64,000 bases of DNA from Leptoclinus maculatus (GCA_032191485.1 JAVDOI010000012.1:17089718-17153717), one strand, 5' to 3'; shown: positions 1 through 12,750, numbered from the stretch's first letter. Notes: generated by a model from the sequence alone, not told the origin. Translations and numbers: made by a program.

Positions 1-270
1 GTGGATGAAGCATTAAGTTGTTGAATTTTACTAATTTAGTGGCTTGCTAGTAAGCTAGCTACCTTGCTAATTCCACCATGCTTTAATGCTACACCGGTAA
101 CAGAAAATGTCCCTCTGTCTAACTATTTGACACGAGGAGATTAGCCTACTTTGCTTGGAGGAGAGACTAGCTAGCTAACTAGCCAGGAAGTGATCTGCAA
201 TCAGTGTAGAGGTCAGCTAACATGGTCCCGTTGATTAATGTTAACTTTCTGAAGTAACACTGGCGGCCCC
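1..270 (+). repeat. Interspersed repeat, TAGCTAGCT-rich family, copy 1
   Basis: The segment contains CTTGCTAATTCCACCATGC followed by ATGCTACACCGGTAACAGAAA, then runs of GCTAGCTAACTAGCCAG. The same ordered motifs recur at 32355-32650 on the + strand (CTTGCTAATTCCTTCATGC, GCTACACTGGTTACAGAAAA, GGCTAACTAGCCAGCC). They recur in inverted orientation near 63300-63520. It is probably a non-autonomous transposon family. The left boundary may lie outside the window, and I cannot name the class. Confidence 0.5.
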
Positions 271-2094
271 GGATAATGATGTATATTGAGAGAAAATCTA
301 ATTTTCTTTTGCCCTTATAAAAAAATAAGCCAACAAAACTTGCTAGCCAGCATCAACTAACAGGATTTAAAGGTGTATCTATCACACACGCAATAAAACA
401 GCATGAAATTCAGTGAGGCACAGAATCGCAAGATAAGGACAAACTCCAGCGAGCTGATAAAGACTGATAAAGACACCCAGCAGTGGAGCCAAAATGACTC
501 AATAAAGGAGCGAGCAAAGCCACAGTACAAAGTGAAGCCAACTGCTCTGTGGCAAAAACAAGGCCACTCATTCCAGGGCTTACAGAAAGATCCAAAGCTT
601 GTTGCTTTGTTTAAATTACGTCATCCTGTGAAATATGTGTTTTTAGTAAGTGAGGCAATGTGCTGCTTTTTAAAAAATGCATAAACCGGTTTATGGCCTA
701 CCGAGTCTGTGGTCCAAATGTGGCCCCCTGTGTGAAATCACATTTTGTATTATTAGGACCCTCTGTGGTCGAGTGTTAGTGGTACAACAAACAAATAAAT
801 GCTAATTATTTACTTGGGATTTTGCAGATTAGGAAAACCTATTAACATTTGATAGAATATGTTACAGATTTACCAGTATAACAGTTTATAAAGTGTTATA
901 ATTAAGTTATAATTAACTCCAATTTATAGCTACACCATCACAGGGGCCATTCTGCACAATGAGAAGCCCTCTTTTTTTTTTTACTGTTGCTACATTTTAG
1001 GGATAATAGTATTGCATTTGAACTTAAGTAGAGGTTTGAATGCAGGACTTTTACTTGTAATGGATTATTTTTACGTTGCGGTATTTCCTTAAATATAGAA
1101 TCTGGATGCTTGTATTCTGGATACTCCTCTCAAGAGTAAATGAAACCAAAACAATAACAAATTCAGCTTTGCGGTTATAATGACTTTATAGGTGAGCACG
1201 TCTTTGCAACATGTTCTTATCCACTGTTGGTACAAAACTTCAACAAAGGTTTTGCACGCCATAACATCTTATTGATTGGTGTGAAGAGGTCAAAACTCCC
1301 CAAATACCAGAATGAAAGCTCATTAATTAAATGTGAACAAGTGATCAACAGCGTGCAGGTTTCTTTGCTTTAATATCTATATGTGTGGCAGTGAACAAAG
1401 GTAATTTAAAATAAGAGTCAGCTCTTTCAAAGCGGTCAGACCTAGATCACATGACAGGACATCCTTATTAAAAAAAAAAAGGCATCCTCCTCTAATTGCT
1501 TAGCTTCGTGACTTCCTGAACAACAAGCGTCCATATCCTCAAACCCACCAAACATCCTCTCTGTCGTCTTCCCAATAACGGGCTGACTCATCTCATGGAA
1601 ACGTCCGATTGTATCACATCTATTGTCGTGATCTCTGTTGTCTTGGAGACCTTCACTGTTTCTCTTCATTTTTTTTGGCAAATATGCTTTTGTTGCTTTG
1701 CATTTCCCGGCAAAGCAGTTTGAACTATGTTGCCAGAATCTTCCTCAAACATCCGTCATGTGCTCAAGGTTACTCACCAGAAAACAAAAGTGATGAATGA
1801 AAAAAAGTGGCAAAACTCTGTTAATCATAGTCAGAGAGTAGAAACAGAGTCACGACACCTTAGACTCAGCATGTAGGGATTAAAGAAACAAGATATAACT
1901 TGTTTAGTTAGTTATTAGTGCTGGTGAGCAGATTCTCTTCTGAATTCAAGTTTAAAGTTTGTACCGATTTGTTAAGAAGTGCACAAAGTATAAATACAGT
2001 GCAATAGTACATAAATACAACAAATATTTGATGGCACATTTTCATTATAAAAATAGTAGGAGTTTCCTTTCTGTTGTGTTTCTTTCTTTATATA

Positions 2095-2240
2095 CAGAAT
2101 TAGTCCAGAGCCCGTTCAAAACGTTCAAAACGAAGGCCGATCGCTTGGCTCCTTGGATTGCTTCTTGACGCTTTATGCTAAGCTAAGCTAACTGCTCCCT
2201 GCTGTAGCTGCATATTTAATGGGTAGATATGACAACGGTA
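2095..2240 (-). repeat. Teleost-type interspersed repeat (GCTAAGCTAAGCTAAC family)
   Basis: The diagnostic string TTTATGCTAAGCTAAGCTAAC is followed by GCTGTAGCTGCATATTTAAT and a ...GGTATTAATCTTATC block. Read on the minus strand this is the same order as at 8275-8395 and 42885-43010 (GATACCAC..., GAATATGAAGCT, TTAGCTTAGCTTA). I recognise this as an abundant old repeat of percomorph genomes but cannot assign a transposon class from these fragments. Confidence 0.55.
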
Positions 2241-3751
2241 TTAATCTTATCTTGTCGATTACACGCAATGATTTTTTATCAGTGATGAGGAATATTTGAG
2301 TCGTGTAAACTCTCACACAAAGAAAAAAACTAACCGTTAAAGCACAACACAAATATTAAGACTCACTTGAGCTGAGAGCAATCTTCAAAAATAAACGATT
2401 CATATCGGTCCAATCCTCACATCTTTGAGTGCTTTTCATTTTATAAATCACACTGATGTTAAATCTATTTTCAGCTCAAAGATTGTAGCTTTGCTTTTAA
2501 GCAGGTTTGCTGCATATCATCATCTGTTCCTCTCTCCTTGGTCTTCTGTTTAGTTTGACTTTAGATATTTCAGCTACAGTCTCACTCCCTCTTTATAAAA
2601 AAGCATCTCTTCCTGTGAGCATAAATTGCATTTTTACCCAAAAGTCCAGTATTAGGTGTTTATATTAGCAAATGTAGAATAAAAGGGCAATGAAGTTATG
2701 ATCATAACTGCAAGGTTTGCGTATATGGAAACAGTTTATTACATCGAAACTGAAAAGATACACTCTGTAGAGTGCAGATATCCGCCAGCGGTGATTATAA
2801 TAATTGGGCCATAAAACACTTTTGAGCGCATATCTTAATAAGAGATGATAAAAAGCATTACTGTGCACGTAAAACAAACGGATGCTCTATTTAGAAGCAA
2901 ATAAAAGCAAAAACGGCTCCATATTATCTCCTCCTGATGAGAAGAACAAAGCGCTTGAGAGGATGGAGTTTAGGCAAAATAAGCATTCAAAGAGCATTCA
3001 TGTTTTTGTCACGTTCTTCTTTCATCTTTTCATTGTTCAAAAGTGTCTAATTATGTTACACAATCTTTAAATTAGAAGTAATTACATTGTTGTCTGTCTC
3101 AGGAGGATGTGCGGTGTTTATGTGGATGATGTGTGATGGGAGAGACTCGTGGCAGCATCTCAGAACAAAGGAAACACCTTTTTGATGCCTGTTGTGAAAG
3201 ATCTCAGATGCAGCTACAGCCTCGTGTTGGTGAAAGCAAGTAGCCTGAATAGAAACTCACGACTCAGTACAGATCAACTGCTCTGGTTAATTGAATTATT
3301 TTTTTCACTTTTCTGCATTTTCTAAATATAAATGCTATCATATACATTCCTGTCCCACATACACTACAGCTCCACCTTCCTTTATGACTGTCAGTCGGCA
3401 TCAGGTGAATCGTGTTTGCCTCAAAGGCAGAAATGTCCCTTTTTATTTTGTCATTCAAACCCCATGAGAGTTCATGGAAAGATTACAAAAGGAAATGTGG
3501 AAGTACCTTAACTTTGTCTACATCCTACAAGTTATTGATATCAATATTCTTATTGTGTGTATTTGAGATATTCTGTCGAGCAATAGGTCTCCTTTCCAGG
3601 AACCTAATTGGAACCTGAGGTATTGTGTTTTTTCCTAAAATTACATTCATGCTATCTGCCCTCGTGCTCTGTGTCGTTATAACCATCCCTTTAAATGTAA
3701 TTTGTAAATACCTGAAGAGTGAGGCGGTTATACGCTCCTCCCACAATCCTG

Positions 3752-4310
3752 TCATAGTGGAGAGCATTTATGCTTTTGTTCGTTTACAGTTTCTTTGTTA
3801 ACTTCACAATAGTTGTGCAGAACAGAATAAGCATTAATAAGAAAAGGAAAGTCCTCCGTTTTGTGTCCATTGTCCTCCTCAAAGCCCAACAACGTGACTT
3901 CAGACGTATGTCTGATAACATCGCTCGCTAATCGCTCCAATAACAGCTGCTTCCTCCGCAGGTAGACGGTAGTATTATAAAATGCAGAATTTAACTGCAC
4001 AACAGCTGCTAGTATTGACAACAAGGTCAGAAACGCCTGTAATACCTCTGGTAGTCGATCGATAATCATGGCTGTTGTTGTTGTTTTTATTCCGGCGGCG
4101 TGGCTAATCAAGGCTAGTCTACGACACCGTTCCCTCCCGTCCACACTACGACTCAACCCAGTAGTTTTCAAACTGACACGGGGTCAGTAGCGTTTTCAAA
4201 CCCTTCCGTTTTGGGCGGTTTAAAGCTCCGGAGTAGTGTGGTCGCCAGGCATAAAGGTAGCACAAGATCTGCGTTTTAAAATGGAAACGTGGTAGTGTGG
4301 ATGTAGCCGA
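3752..4310 (-). repeat. Possible MITE-like element with a 139-codon open frame (3752-4171)
   Basis: An inverted pair TCCACACTAC (about 4139) and GTAGTGTGGA (about 4292) encloses several CGTTTT/AAAACG motifs (GCGTTTTCAAACCC, CCGTTTTGGGCGG, AAAATGGAAACGT). Such motifs are typical of fish Harbinger-type miniature elements, as far as I recall. The minus-strand frame 3752-4171 overlaps it and has a hydrophobic stretch around residues 45-70, but it resembles no transposase I know. Target-site duplications were not found. Both the element class and the coding status are uncertain. Confidence 0.25.
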
Positions 4311-6754
4311 AGTCCTGTGGAGCTGTTTCTGTCAAAACGTGGCTACGAGTGTGCAACTCTTACTTCTTTACACTTGTGTTTTCCCCGTGGTTAGCACCGC
4401 TCTCTCTCATCCTGAACACAAACTTTATTATAACACTTTCTGTCCACTTCACCGGCTGAGACTCTGACTGGAGCTGTGAGCTACTGTACTGAAAAGTCGA
4501 GGTGGAAGAAAACCACATTATCTCGTTCAGTGAAATGTTTTTAAACGGAGCATGAGGTCTGTGTGATGTGGATCTCGTGGCTGCTAATAAAACACGTCGG
4601 GGTAAGATCTTGTGTGTGCACTCAGAACCCAATATCACACTTCATCAAATGTTATATAAGTTGAAAAAAATAGGAGTTTTGGATTATTAATAATGAGGCA
4701 GTAACCTGTAAGCGGCATTATAAATCTACTTTATAGAATGTTGGTCATTGTTTTGCATGTGAGCATCACAAACTGAGAATACTTAAAGAGTAACTCTCTA
4801 AATGTTCCCATGTTTTTTTGTGTCTACGTGATCTCTTTTAAACAGATTATGTGTAGAATCTATAGGCAGCTGGTATGCTTTCTGGTTTCCGCTTGTAGTA
4901 TCGACCAATCATGTTTGAGCAGGCTGTGTTTGAATGCAGGTAAAGGTCCGTGTGGAGAGCAGAAGAGGCAAAAGAAGCATTGACTGAAATGCATTCTTTG
5001 AACCCACCGGCTCCCGTCTGAAGTTGATTCAGCTTTTTATTGGTTTAAAATGAGCTTGTAAACGCTTATGAGAGCGGTGGAAGGCGAACTCCAGAGTCAG
5101 GTGACAATTCTCGTGAATATTTGTCACTACGAGTAACGCCAAATAAAGTGCAATGGCCTCACACTGTGAGGAAAAAACTGTAAGAAAAATTGTAACATGT
5201 AAAACACTCAAACATTGTAAAACACTGTAAAATAAAAAACAGTGAAACATTACCAGGACATTTAATTTCGAACATTATTTATTTTGCAGTGAGGATTTTG
5301 CAAGCTTTTTGCGACATTAGATCATAAAATGACGTTTTTACAGGGACTTGTATAAATACAGCTAACTTGTATCACTGGTGTGCAGACATGCAAAATGAAC
5401 ACCATGATAATCATTTTCACACACAGCACACACGGAGAAACACTCTGGGAATGAATAAGCAATTTCGCCTTTTTTGAAATCCTCATCGCTTTGCTTTCCC
5501 GACCAAAGACAACTCAGCCCCGTTCCCGTCGCTGCTGCAATGTTCTCTGTGCCTGAATAATTCAATATTGCTCACTGTCTGCCCCTGTTGTGTACTGCAT
5601 GGTTAAGACCCAGTGAAGGGGAAGGCTCAGTGCATGGGGGACAGGCCTTGTTTTCTACGCCCGCAGCCAAGCGTGTGTCTTACGTAAGGGGGGGGGGGGG
5701 GCTGGATGGTCCAGAGTGCAACATCCACTGCATGACAACTCCCGTCGCTTTGTCGGCATGCGTCCGCCCCCCCCCCCCCGTCGCCCCGTCCCTCCTCCTG
5801 CTTTCTATGACCTCACCGACGCCCTAGTTTTGAATGACTGGTCAAAATTATCGTCACAAACGGTTCCCACGCTGCGATATGTAGTTTTCTGTCGTTCTGA
5901 GGCTGTGTTTGAGTCGGTCCCATGTGTCCATATCTTCCCTCAGCTCCCCCCCCCCCCCCACACACACTCTCCTTGTTCTTCTCTTAGGCAGACATTTTGA
6001 CAGGACATTCCCGAGTACCATTTACCTCCTAAGGAGCACTTTATGTGTTTCCATCATGCCACATTTTCTGAAATATTTTCCTCATTTTCGCCACATGAGC
6101 AAATGTTGTTTACGTATACAACCAAACTGGGAGGTTTGTGCTCGTTAAAATGTAACCGCTGCTCGCTGCATCCATTAAAGTTTCTCTAAAAGAGAAGATT
6201 TGAACCTCGTTTCCTGAGAGACATCTGGAATATGAGGATTCAGCTGGTAACTGCTGCATTATTTAACAAACCCTCCAGCCATGTGATCCTTCGCAGGTGT
6301 ACATGAGTCTGTTTCTCGTGTTTTTTACACAGCACGCACACTGTGCCCCCCCACCCCCCCCCCCCCCCTCTGAATTAATCTCTGTCAATACGCTTTGTAT
6401 TCTACAACCTGGAGTGGTTTCTAAGCCTTCTCAGGTTGTGTGGTTATGAACGAGTACTTCCCGCTGGATTAAAACACTGCTTTCACACTCGATCTTCACT
6501 GCACTCATCACAAATGTGCGGCAATATGAGGAACACAGTGTGTATAATGCAACGTCGGGGCATGTGGGTATTTTTTTCATGTGGAACAGAAATAATTCTT
6601 TCTAAACTCCACTGACCAGCTGTTCAACTGTGTCACACTAATCTCTCTCACATGCACAAGAAGGTAACTGAAGGCATTAGCCTGCACACACACACACACA
6701 CACACAAACACACACACTGCTGGCTGACTGGACTTCACAGTGATATTTACTTCA

Positions 6755-7095
6755 AACTGCTGCAGGGAGGACGCATTTTAGGCCAAAAAGGAAGTTAGCA
6801 TCGCACTGGTTCTCTCCACAAAAAGCCAATGGGGTTTCTCCATTGGCTTTTGGATTATTGCAGAAAAATGCCTTTTTTAAGATGCATAAAAACATTCCCA
6901 AGAGGGGCATTGTACTGATGTATTTTATATCATTGAACAGAACGTTAAAATCTCTTAAGCTTGTGTTAACCACAGACTTTATTTTAGACGTCTAACAAAA
7001 GAAAACATTAAAAAAAACTTTGTGAAGCAAAAGTGCAGAAATGCTGACTCATTTCCAGATTTTAGGACTCATTCCTGCACCACTCTATAGCCGAT
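6755..7095 (+). repeat. Interspersed repeat, CTGCTGCAGGGA / AAGCCAATGGG family, copy 1
   Basis: It starts CTGCTGCAGGGAGGACG and carries GGTTCTCTCCACAAAAAGCC, TTGGATTATTGCAGAAAA, CTTAAGCTTGTGTTAACCAC and a tail GCACCACTCTATAG. All of these motifs recur in the same order at 9640-10190 and in inverted order at 56755-56960. A tail-only piece lies at about 10465-10575. Copy 1 lacks roughly 200 bp present in copy 2. Inside it, AAGCCAATGGGG and CTCCATTGGCTTTTGG form a small inverted repeat. Class unknown. Confidence 0.5.
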
Positions 7096-8274
7096 ATATT
7101 TATTGTTAACATGAAAACAATGTGACATTGTTAAAGGGGCCGCTTGTAGTGATGAACCTACAGAGAACATTCACTTGAATCTGCAGCTCCCCTCGGCTTT
7201 ACAGAGTTTTATAGCGAGTTTCAGCTCATCGTCTATCTGTCCGGCTGCACTCTCACTGCTCTCATAGTGTTCTTATAGCTCTAAAGAACAAGCACCAAAC
7301 AGCAGACGGACACATTTAGCAACTAACTGATGAATGTGTCATCAGTTGTGAATGAATCATTTAGAAATTGGATGATTATTAAACAAGGAATACTCTTGCC
7401 TATAATATCAGATGTACCATTGCCATGAGGTAATTTGTCCCTATACCACCACTGGAGCGGAGAATATGTTCTATAATTGACCGTACTTCTCAAGGAATGT
7501 TATTTCAGACTCCAGTTTATTAATGGGTAGTAAGGCAGTTTGAGATTTGGTAAATATTTCATGCATTGGACGAGTAATTCAGTCACCATATATGCACGGA
7601 GACATGTTAAATGAAAATAAAATACTGTTTAATTTCTCTTAGTGTTTGTGCTGTATTGTGATTCATAAAGCATGCACACATTCATCAGTAAGAGTGTATT
7701 CTGCTAAGTGAATGTTGTGGTTCAGTGAAACCCCTCGAGTCTCTTTGTTGTCGCCAGCGAACGATGCTTTGAATGCAGTATCAAAGTACCAGCCGTGACG
7801 GATCGATGCCGTGTTTGACTTGCTGGTTAATGTTTGATTACGGTGCATTGATTGTGGACTCGTGACATTCCCGAAGGTTTGGCAACCAATTACTGTCACT
7901 CATAAAACTAAACGCGGCCTCTGACACACTATTCTGAGGGATTAGCGTTCATTATTTCACCAGTTGTTGCTGCAGGCTCGCCTTTATGTACCACTCAAAG
8001 TCAGGCTTTTCCCCATTTGTCCTAACAAAGGTAAACATTGTGTTTCTGTGTACTTTCTATTCTTGTTAAAGAACAAACTGTTTATTTTACAAATCCATAA
8101 AACTTGTTTTAGAGTCACCACAGTGAACAGGGAGTGGAGTGTTTGTGTCTTAATCTTCTTAAAATAAAAAAAACAAATATAACAAACCTGACTTTCCCAT
8201 GTACAAATACAGATTTCTTATCAGGACTTGACCGGCGTGATCGACGTGTCCCTGTTGAAATGGATACTTTTTAT

Positions 8275-8395
8275 GAAATATGTTAATCTGCTTTGTTGCT
8301 GAGAGTTGGATGGGATGATCGATACCTCTCTCACAGCAGCCGGTTAGCTTAGCTTAGCATAAAGACAGGCAACAGGGAGATACAGTTAGCCTTGT
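8275..8395 (+). repeat. Teleost-type interspersed repeat (TTAGCTTAGCTTAGCATAAAGAC family)
   Basis: It reads GTTGCTGAGAGTTGGATGGG, GATCGATACC, then GGTTAGCTTAGCTTAGCATA and ACAGGCAACAGGGAGATACA. These occur in the same order as in the copy at 42885-43010, and inverted at 2095-2240 and 51600-51730. It directly abuts a small piece of another family (8400-8490, GCATAGATTGTAAGAAGTGG ... CACCCATTGTTTGGTGGACC). Confidence 0.6.
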
Positions 8396-9639
8396 CCAAA
8401 GCATAGATTGTAAGAAGTGGAGGTACCCACCTTGACGTCACCCATTGTTTGGTGGACCACGGTTTTGAATTAGAATAGACGATCATTTCTAAACAGCCGT
8501 CCAAATAATTCAACGTTGTGTTGCCTAAACCTAACTAAGTTGTTGTCCTGTGCAGACGGAAGATTATTTTTTTAAAACCTATATATGCATGTAGCAAGCG
8601 TAAATGAACATGTTACTGAAAACGCATAAGAAATCAGGAGGAACTTTTTAGTTCGATCATACGAACCGTTGCATACCTTGACTACTGTCTTGTCAGCTAT
8701 GCTAATGTTGATTGCAACTAGGTGCAGCACTATTGCCCAAGCAAGATCCCCCTTGGGGACAATAAAGTGTATCTTATCTTAAGATATAAGTAGTGATACT
8801 CGTAAGTGATAAGACGAAATCCTCCACAAAACTAAATCAGAGGCTTGTTCCAGACAGTTTAAAATGGAGGAAAATATTCTACACCAATAAAATCAGTGCG
8901 TATGTTTCAAAAGGCTCGATGTGGCTAGGACTAAGACAACACGGGTAATTACAGGTAAAGAGTTGACGTGTGGAGTCGAGTCATCGGATGGTGATTTGAT
9001 CACAGGGCCGTTTGTTAAAAACACCTCACCAGTCACAGCGCGTCGGAGCTGGACGTGTGTCATGTTCACAGGCCCGCAAATATATGAAATATAGAACAAC
9101 GGCCATATCGTAGCTGCAGGAGACCAATACCTTCTATATGACGAGCAGGAGATGTAAAAGTGGCACAGTTGAGTCAACATGAACACTCACCCATGAAATG
9201 GGATGGAAAGCTGCCTTTCATGCACTGCTATTCAGGCCACTGCCCTCGCAGCCTGTGGTAGAGTGCCAGTCACTGTGTACTTTATCTCAACAGGAAACAC
9301 AGAGAGCCTGTTTTTGTCCCACAGAGGCATGTGTTTCTCACCTGAGCCCTCCTCGCTCTTTTTCCAAACTACTGACGCCACACATATTTGCATTATTGTT
9401 GTTTCACTGACAAGACTTCCTTTCACTGTCAAGTGGTTTGGCTTCTTTTTTTTTTAGGGCTGCTGGAGGAGAACTTCTTTGACCTACAAAATGTCAACTT
9501 TTCAGGGACAGGGAAGGAAAATCTTGTTTGTAGCTTCAGGACAATACACTTAGAAACTGCCATGAGGAAATGTAAATGTCATGGCTAAATCAAACAATGA
9601 ATACCACTAAATTATGCCTGAGCTTGTCGAAAAGACTAA

Positions 9640-10190
9640 ACAATGAACCTGCTGCAGGGATGATGTATTTTGGTAGGCCAACCAGGAAGTCAGCATCGTG
9701 GTTCTCTCCACAAAAAGCCAATGGGATTTTTCTATTACATTTTGGATTATTGCAGAAAATAAGCTCTGCGGCAAACACAAGTTTATGATACTTACACGTT
9801 TTGTTCAATCTTCACAAATGAACACCACCTTTATGATACTTGAAGCATGAATTCTTTCAAGTAAAAAGCTAACGTCAGGCTACAAAGGAACTACACCGCA
9901 GACTTCACATCACCGTCACGAAGCTTAAGGCGTGATGACGACACTTGTGAGCAACCGCCTTTTATTAAGACAGGTGAAAGCTTCGAAATTCACCAGAGGG
10001 ATATTTACTGACGTATTTTAGAAGACAAATCTGAAATATCTTAAGCTTGTGCTAACCACAGACCTTATTTCGGGCATCTAGCCAAATACCCATTCAAGAA
10101 ACGCATTGACTTTGACACGAAGGAACCCAAAACACAAAAAGGCTGATTCATTTAGAAGTTTTAGGAATCATTCCTGCATCACTCCGCTAT
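9640..10190 (+). repeat. Interspersed repeat, CTGCTGCAGGGA family, longer copy 2
   Basis: This is the fullest copy of the family seen at 6755-7095: CTGCTGCAGGGATGATG, GGTTCTCTCCACAAAAAGCC, TTGGATTATTGCAGAAAA, an extra block of about 200 bp, then CTTAAGCTTGTGCTAACCAC and ATTCCTGCATCACTCCGCTA. The 63-72 codon frames across it on both strands are repeat translations and match no known protein. Confidence 0.5.
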
Positions 10191-10224
10191 TTTCAGTTGC
10201 CAAACAGCTATCGTGATGCTAACG

Positions 10225-10320
10225 TAGAAGCTAGGTGGCTCTTAAAATCTCAAGATGGCATCTCCCGTATTCGGGATAGTTGGCTTTACTTTTGTACGGT
10301 GGGAGGAAGTGGAACTGGTT
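10225..10320 (-). repeat. Fragment related to the repeats at 18.4 and 19.0 kb
   Basis: The string AAAATCTCAAGATGGCATCT ... GGGATAGTTGGC is the reverse complement of the block at about 19040-19085 (GCCAATATATCCCGG, then GAGCTGCCATCTTGAGATTT). This makes it a short inverted copy of the same family. Confidence 0.4.
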
Positions 10321-10889
10321 GTCCATCTATATGCCTTGTGACGGATCTGAACGCAACCAAAATGCTTAGAGAACAGAAAAATACAGAATCCAGAACAAAA
10401 AAATAAAAATGTAAGGTTTAGTAAAAATAACAAAGATCAAATAAATACATTTACGTTTCTTCTAAAGACTAAACTTGGACAAAGTGAGGCAAAAAACTCT
10501 GACTTCGAGACGAGGGAACCAGAAGCGCAAAAATGCTGACACATTTCTGGTCATTCCTGCAGCACTCTATAGAGAAATATCTGAGTTTACAATAACTGTG
10601 TGTGAGGGTTGTGTGCGTCGTTAACTCTTTGCGAGAGTGATGTCGATATGTCAAAAGGTGCAACTCTGTCTGAGTCACTTCCGGTGACTTCCTCACATTG
10701 ATCAGTCAGCTTTGAAGGAAGGTGAAAATGTTTTAAAGGTTGTTTCCGGAAGTTACTTTAAAGATTTCCTTACCACCACAGCGTCCTATCTGCTCGTGTC
10801 TGTGTGTGTGTGTAGTTGGAGGAGCTCAGCCCGACAGAGAGAGCAGATGGGAGCTGCAGCGTGCTAATAAATGACACCTAAACATTTAA

Positions 10890-11135
10890 AAGTACCAATA
10901 AAAATGTTGGGGCTAATCAATACTACGAGCGAACAGCTCCCGCTAGAGCCAGTGTCCGTTCTAGGCTGCTGTATACAAAGCTCCCTATATACATATATAA
11001 ATGGCTTTTTCTAAGCTAAGGATAACATAACGATTCTTAGTTTCGGATGATTGTACACCAATGAAAACATTATATTATATTCAATATTTGCCAATACATC
11101 CCCTTAAATGTTCCACACTGTTCCACACTGCACCT
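10890..11135 (+). repeat. 3' part of a GTGTAGGATT-type teleost repeat
   Basis: It contains GTCCGTTCTAGGCTGCTGTA, CTAAGCTAAGGATAACATAA, GATTCTTAGTTTCGGATGAT and CACCAATGAAAACATTATAT, ending near GTTCCACACTGCACC. It parallels the 3' half of the fuller copy at 25275-25612 (GTCCGTTCTGGGCTACCGTA, CTAAGCTAACGAAAGGACAA, TTGAAAACATTGTTATGAAT). Old and diverged. Confidence 0.5.
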
Positions 11136-11271
11136 TTTTTACCTTTTATTAATCAAAGTAATTAAGTACATTTACTCAAGTACTGCTTCACTTAAATATT
11201 TCCATTTTATGTAACTTAATATACATTTATCTGCAGTTTACAGGTTGTAGATTCAGATGTATGCTCAATTG

Positions 11272-11273
<2 letters not shown>

Positions 11274-11323
<50 letters not shown>
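11274..11323. repeat. (TA)n microsatellite
   Basis: About 25 uninterrupted TA dinucleotides in the AT-rich flank roughly 400 bp upstream of the GC-rich promoter block. A second, shorter AT run lies at about 11530-11546. Confidence 0.95.
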
Positions 11324-11327
<4 letters not shown>

Positions 11328-11699
11328 ATATATGTAATAGATATGATTCATTACTATTTATTAAATTATCTGGTTAAAGTAGTTAAATTGACCTTGAACA
11401 ACAAACAGTAAATGTAAATAATTAATGTCCATTGTGCTAATAATATTAATGATGAATTAGAGTTTCAGTTTGTTCCTCAGTCCTGAAACATTTGCTCTGA
11501 ATTTGTCACTTCTCCCATAAATAAATATAAATATATATATATATATCACAGGTGAGACTGAATACAGTTTACGTCTCCTCTGGTGTCTATATAGCATGGT
11601 TTGGAGGTTTGAACCAACAACCTCATTTAAACCTGCAGCTCCGTTGCCTCCAGAGATAATCTGGTCTCTCTCTGTGGTTCTGGCTCCATCATTTATGAA

Positions 11700-12375
11700 T
11701 AAAGTATTTAAATGCCGGAGCTCCTGGGGGGGATTAGACGCGGAGATTCGCTGTAATCCGTGCGGGGAGGAGCCGGACCCGGTAGGTGTGGGGTCGAGGA
11801 GGATTTTCACTCAGGGAGTAGCAGCTGGACGCATGCGCCCCCCCACCCCCCCTTCCCACTATTCCTCCATCCACAGCGCACGAGCAGATGAACTTGTCGC
11901 GTTACCTGCTTAAAGGAGCCGCTGGTCGCGTGAACAGCCCAACCTGCTCACGGGATAGGTGAATGTTTTGTTGTTGTTGTTGTTGTTTTTTTTGTCCTGG
12001 AAAGTTTAAAAAAAGGGGGGGAAATACTCGACAGAGCACGAGGCCGAATTAGAAGATTAGTGAGGAAAAAAAAGGTCTTTAAATGAATATGAGCACGGAT
12101 TTAGCGAGGAACTGGAGCGCGTGCACATAAAGATGCGGAAACAACAACAGAAGCGACAACAATCTGGATTTTGACCCACCGGGATATTCGCACGCGCTGG
12201 CCGGGCAAGCATGCCTTGGCTCAGCAGAAGGGTGAGAATGTTCCCACTCGGAGTGACACCCAGACACCCTGAAGTTTTCTGCCCGTTGGGACTATTTCTT
12301 TGCTATGCATCGGCTGGTTTTTGCACCATTCCGCGGAACTAACGGCGGTTTCGGTTTTTATGGACCTGAGTCACC
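11700..12375 (+). promoter_or_regulatory. magi1: Probable MAGI1 promoter and 5' UTR (CpG-rich block)
   Basis: GC content and CpG frequency rise sharply relative to the AT-rich flank, with strings such as GACGCGGAGATTCGC, GGACGCATGCGCCCCCCC and GAACTGGAGCGCGTGCAC. They fall again just after exon 1. This fits a CpG-type promoter for a broadly expressed gene. No convincing TATA box is positioned for it. The start site cannot be fixed from sequence, and the 5' UTR may contain an upstream intron. Several out-of-frame ATGs lie upstream, for example 12360. A TGA at 12367-12369 is in frame with and immediately 5' of the chosen start, so the protein does not extend further upstream in this exon. Confidence 0.5.
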
Positions 12376-12676
12376 ATGTCAAAAGTGCTCCAGAGGAAGA
12401 ACCACTGGATCACCAAAGTGAACGAGTGCCTGGTCGCCAGGGACGCGCGCGGGGAGCTGAACGTGGATCTGCGCGGCGGAGCCGAGAACGGAGAGTTTCC
12501 GTACGTGGGGCAAGTTGAGGAGGGGGATGCTGTGGTTTACCGGGACGGTAGACTGTGCGAGGGGGAGCTGCTCCTGGAGGTGGAGGGGCTGCCTGTGTCT
12601 GGATTACCCCTCTATGACATTTTAACTGTGATGAAGTGCTGCAAGGGTCCCGTCAGGTTGAAAACTGTCCGTCAAG
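12376..12676 (+). CDS. magi1: MAGI1 coding exon 1 (PDZ0 domain)
   Basis: MAGI1 is a membrane-associated guanylate kinase scaffold at tight and adherens junctions, where its PDZ and WW domains gather membrane proteins and signalling partners. This exon encodes 100 residues plus one base of the next codon. The protein starts MSKVLQRKNHW and continues through GGAENGEFPYVG, GELLLEVEGLPVSGLPLYDI and KTVRQ, which is the PDZ0 layout of MAGI proteins. From memory it is closer to MAGI1 (MSKVIQKKNHW; GEFPYVG; GEGELLLEV) than to MAGI2 or MAGI3. The ATG has a CACC context and an in-frame stop just upstream. The exon ends CAAG|GTAGGA (donor at 12677), phase 1, matching the acceptor phase of exon 2. The fish a or b paralogue cannot be told apart here. 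Confidence 0.9.
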
Positions 12677-12699
12677 GTAGGATAAACTACAAAAGTCAC

Positions 12700-12705
<6 letters not shown>

Positions 12706-12750
<45 letters not shown>

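Larger units (their letters stand above)
1..11700. other. Upstream intergenic region, repeat-rich, no gene recognised
   Basis: No reading frame here resembles a known protein, and none is longer than 139 codons. The region holds copies of several interspersed repeat families, listed separately at 1-270, 2095-2240, 6755-7095, 8275-8395, 9640-10190 and 10890-11135. It also has poly(G)/poly(C) tracts at 5688-5701, 5767-5779, 5946-5959 and 6345-6368, a short (CA)n at 6687-6717 and a (TA)n at 11274-11323. The stretches 270-2095, 2240-3750, 4310-6680, 7100-8270 and 8500-9640 show nothing further that I can support. It lies 5' of the MAGI1 first exon, so distal regulatory sequence is possible but not visible. 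Confidence 0.6.
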
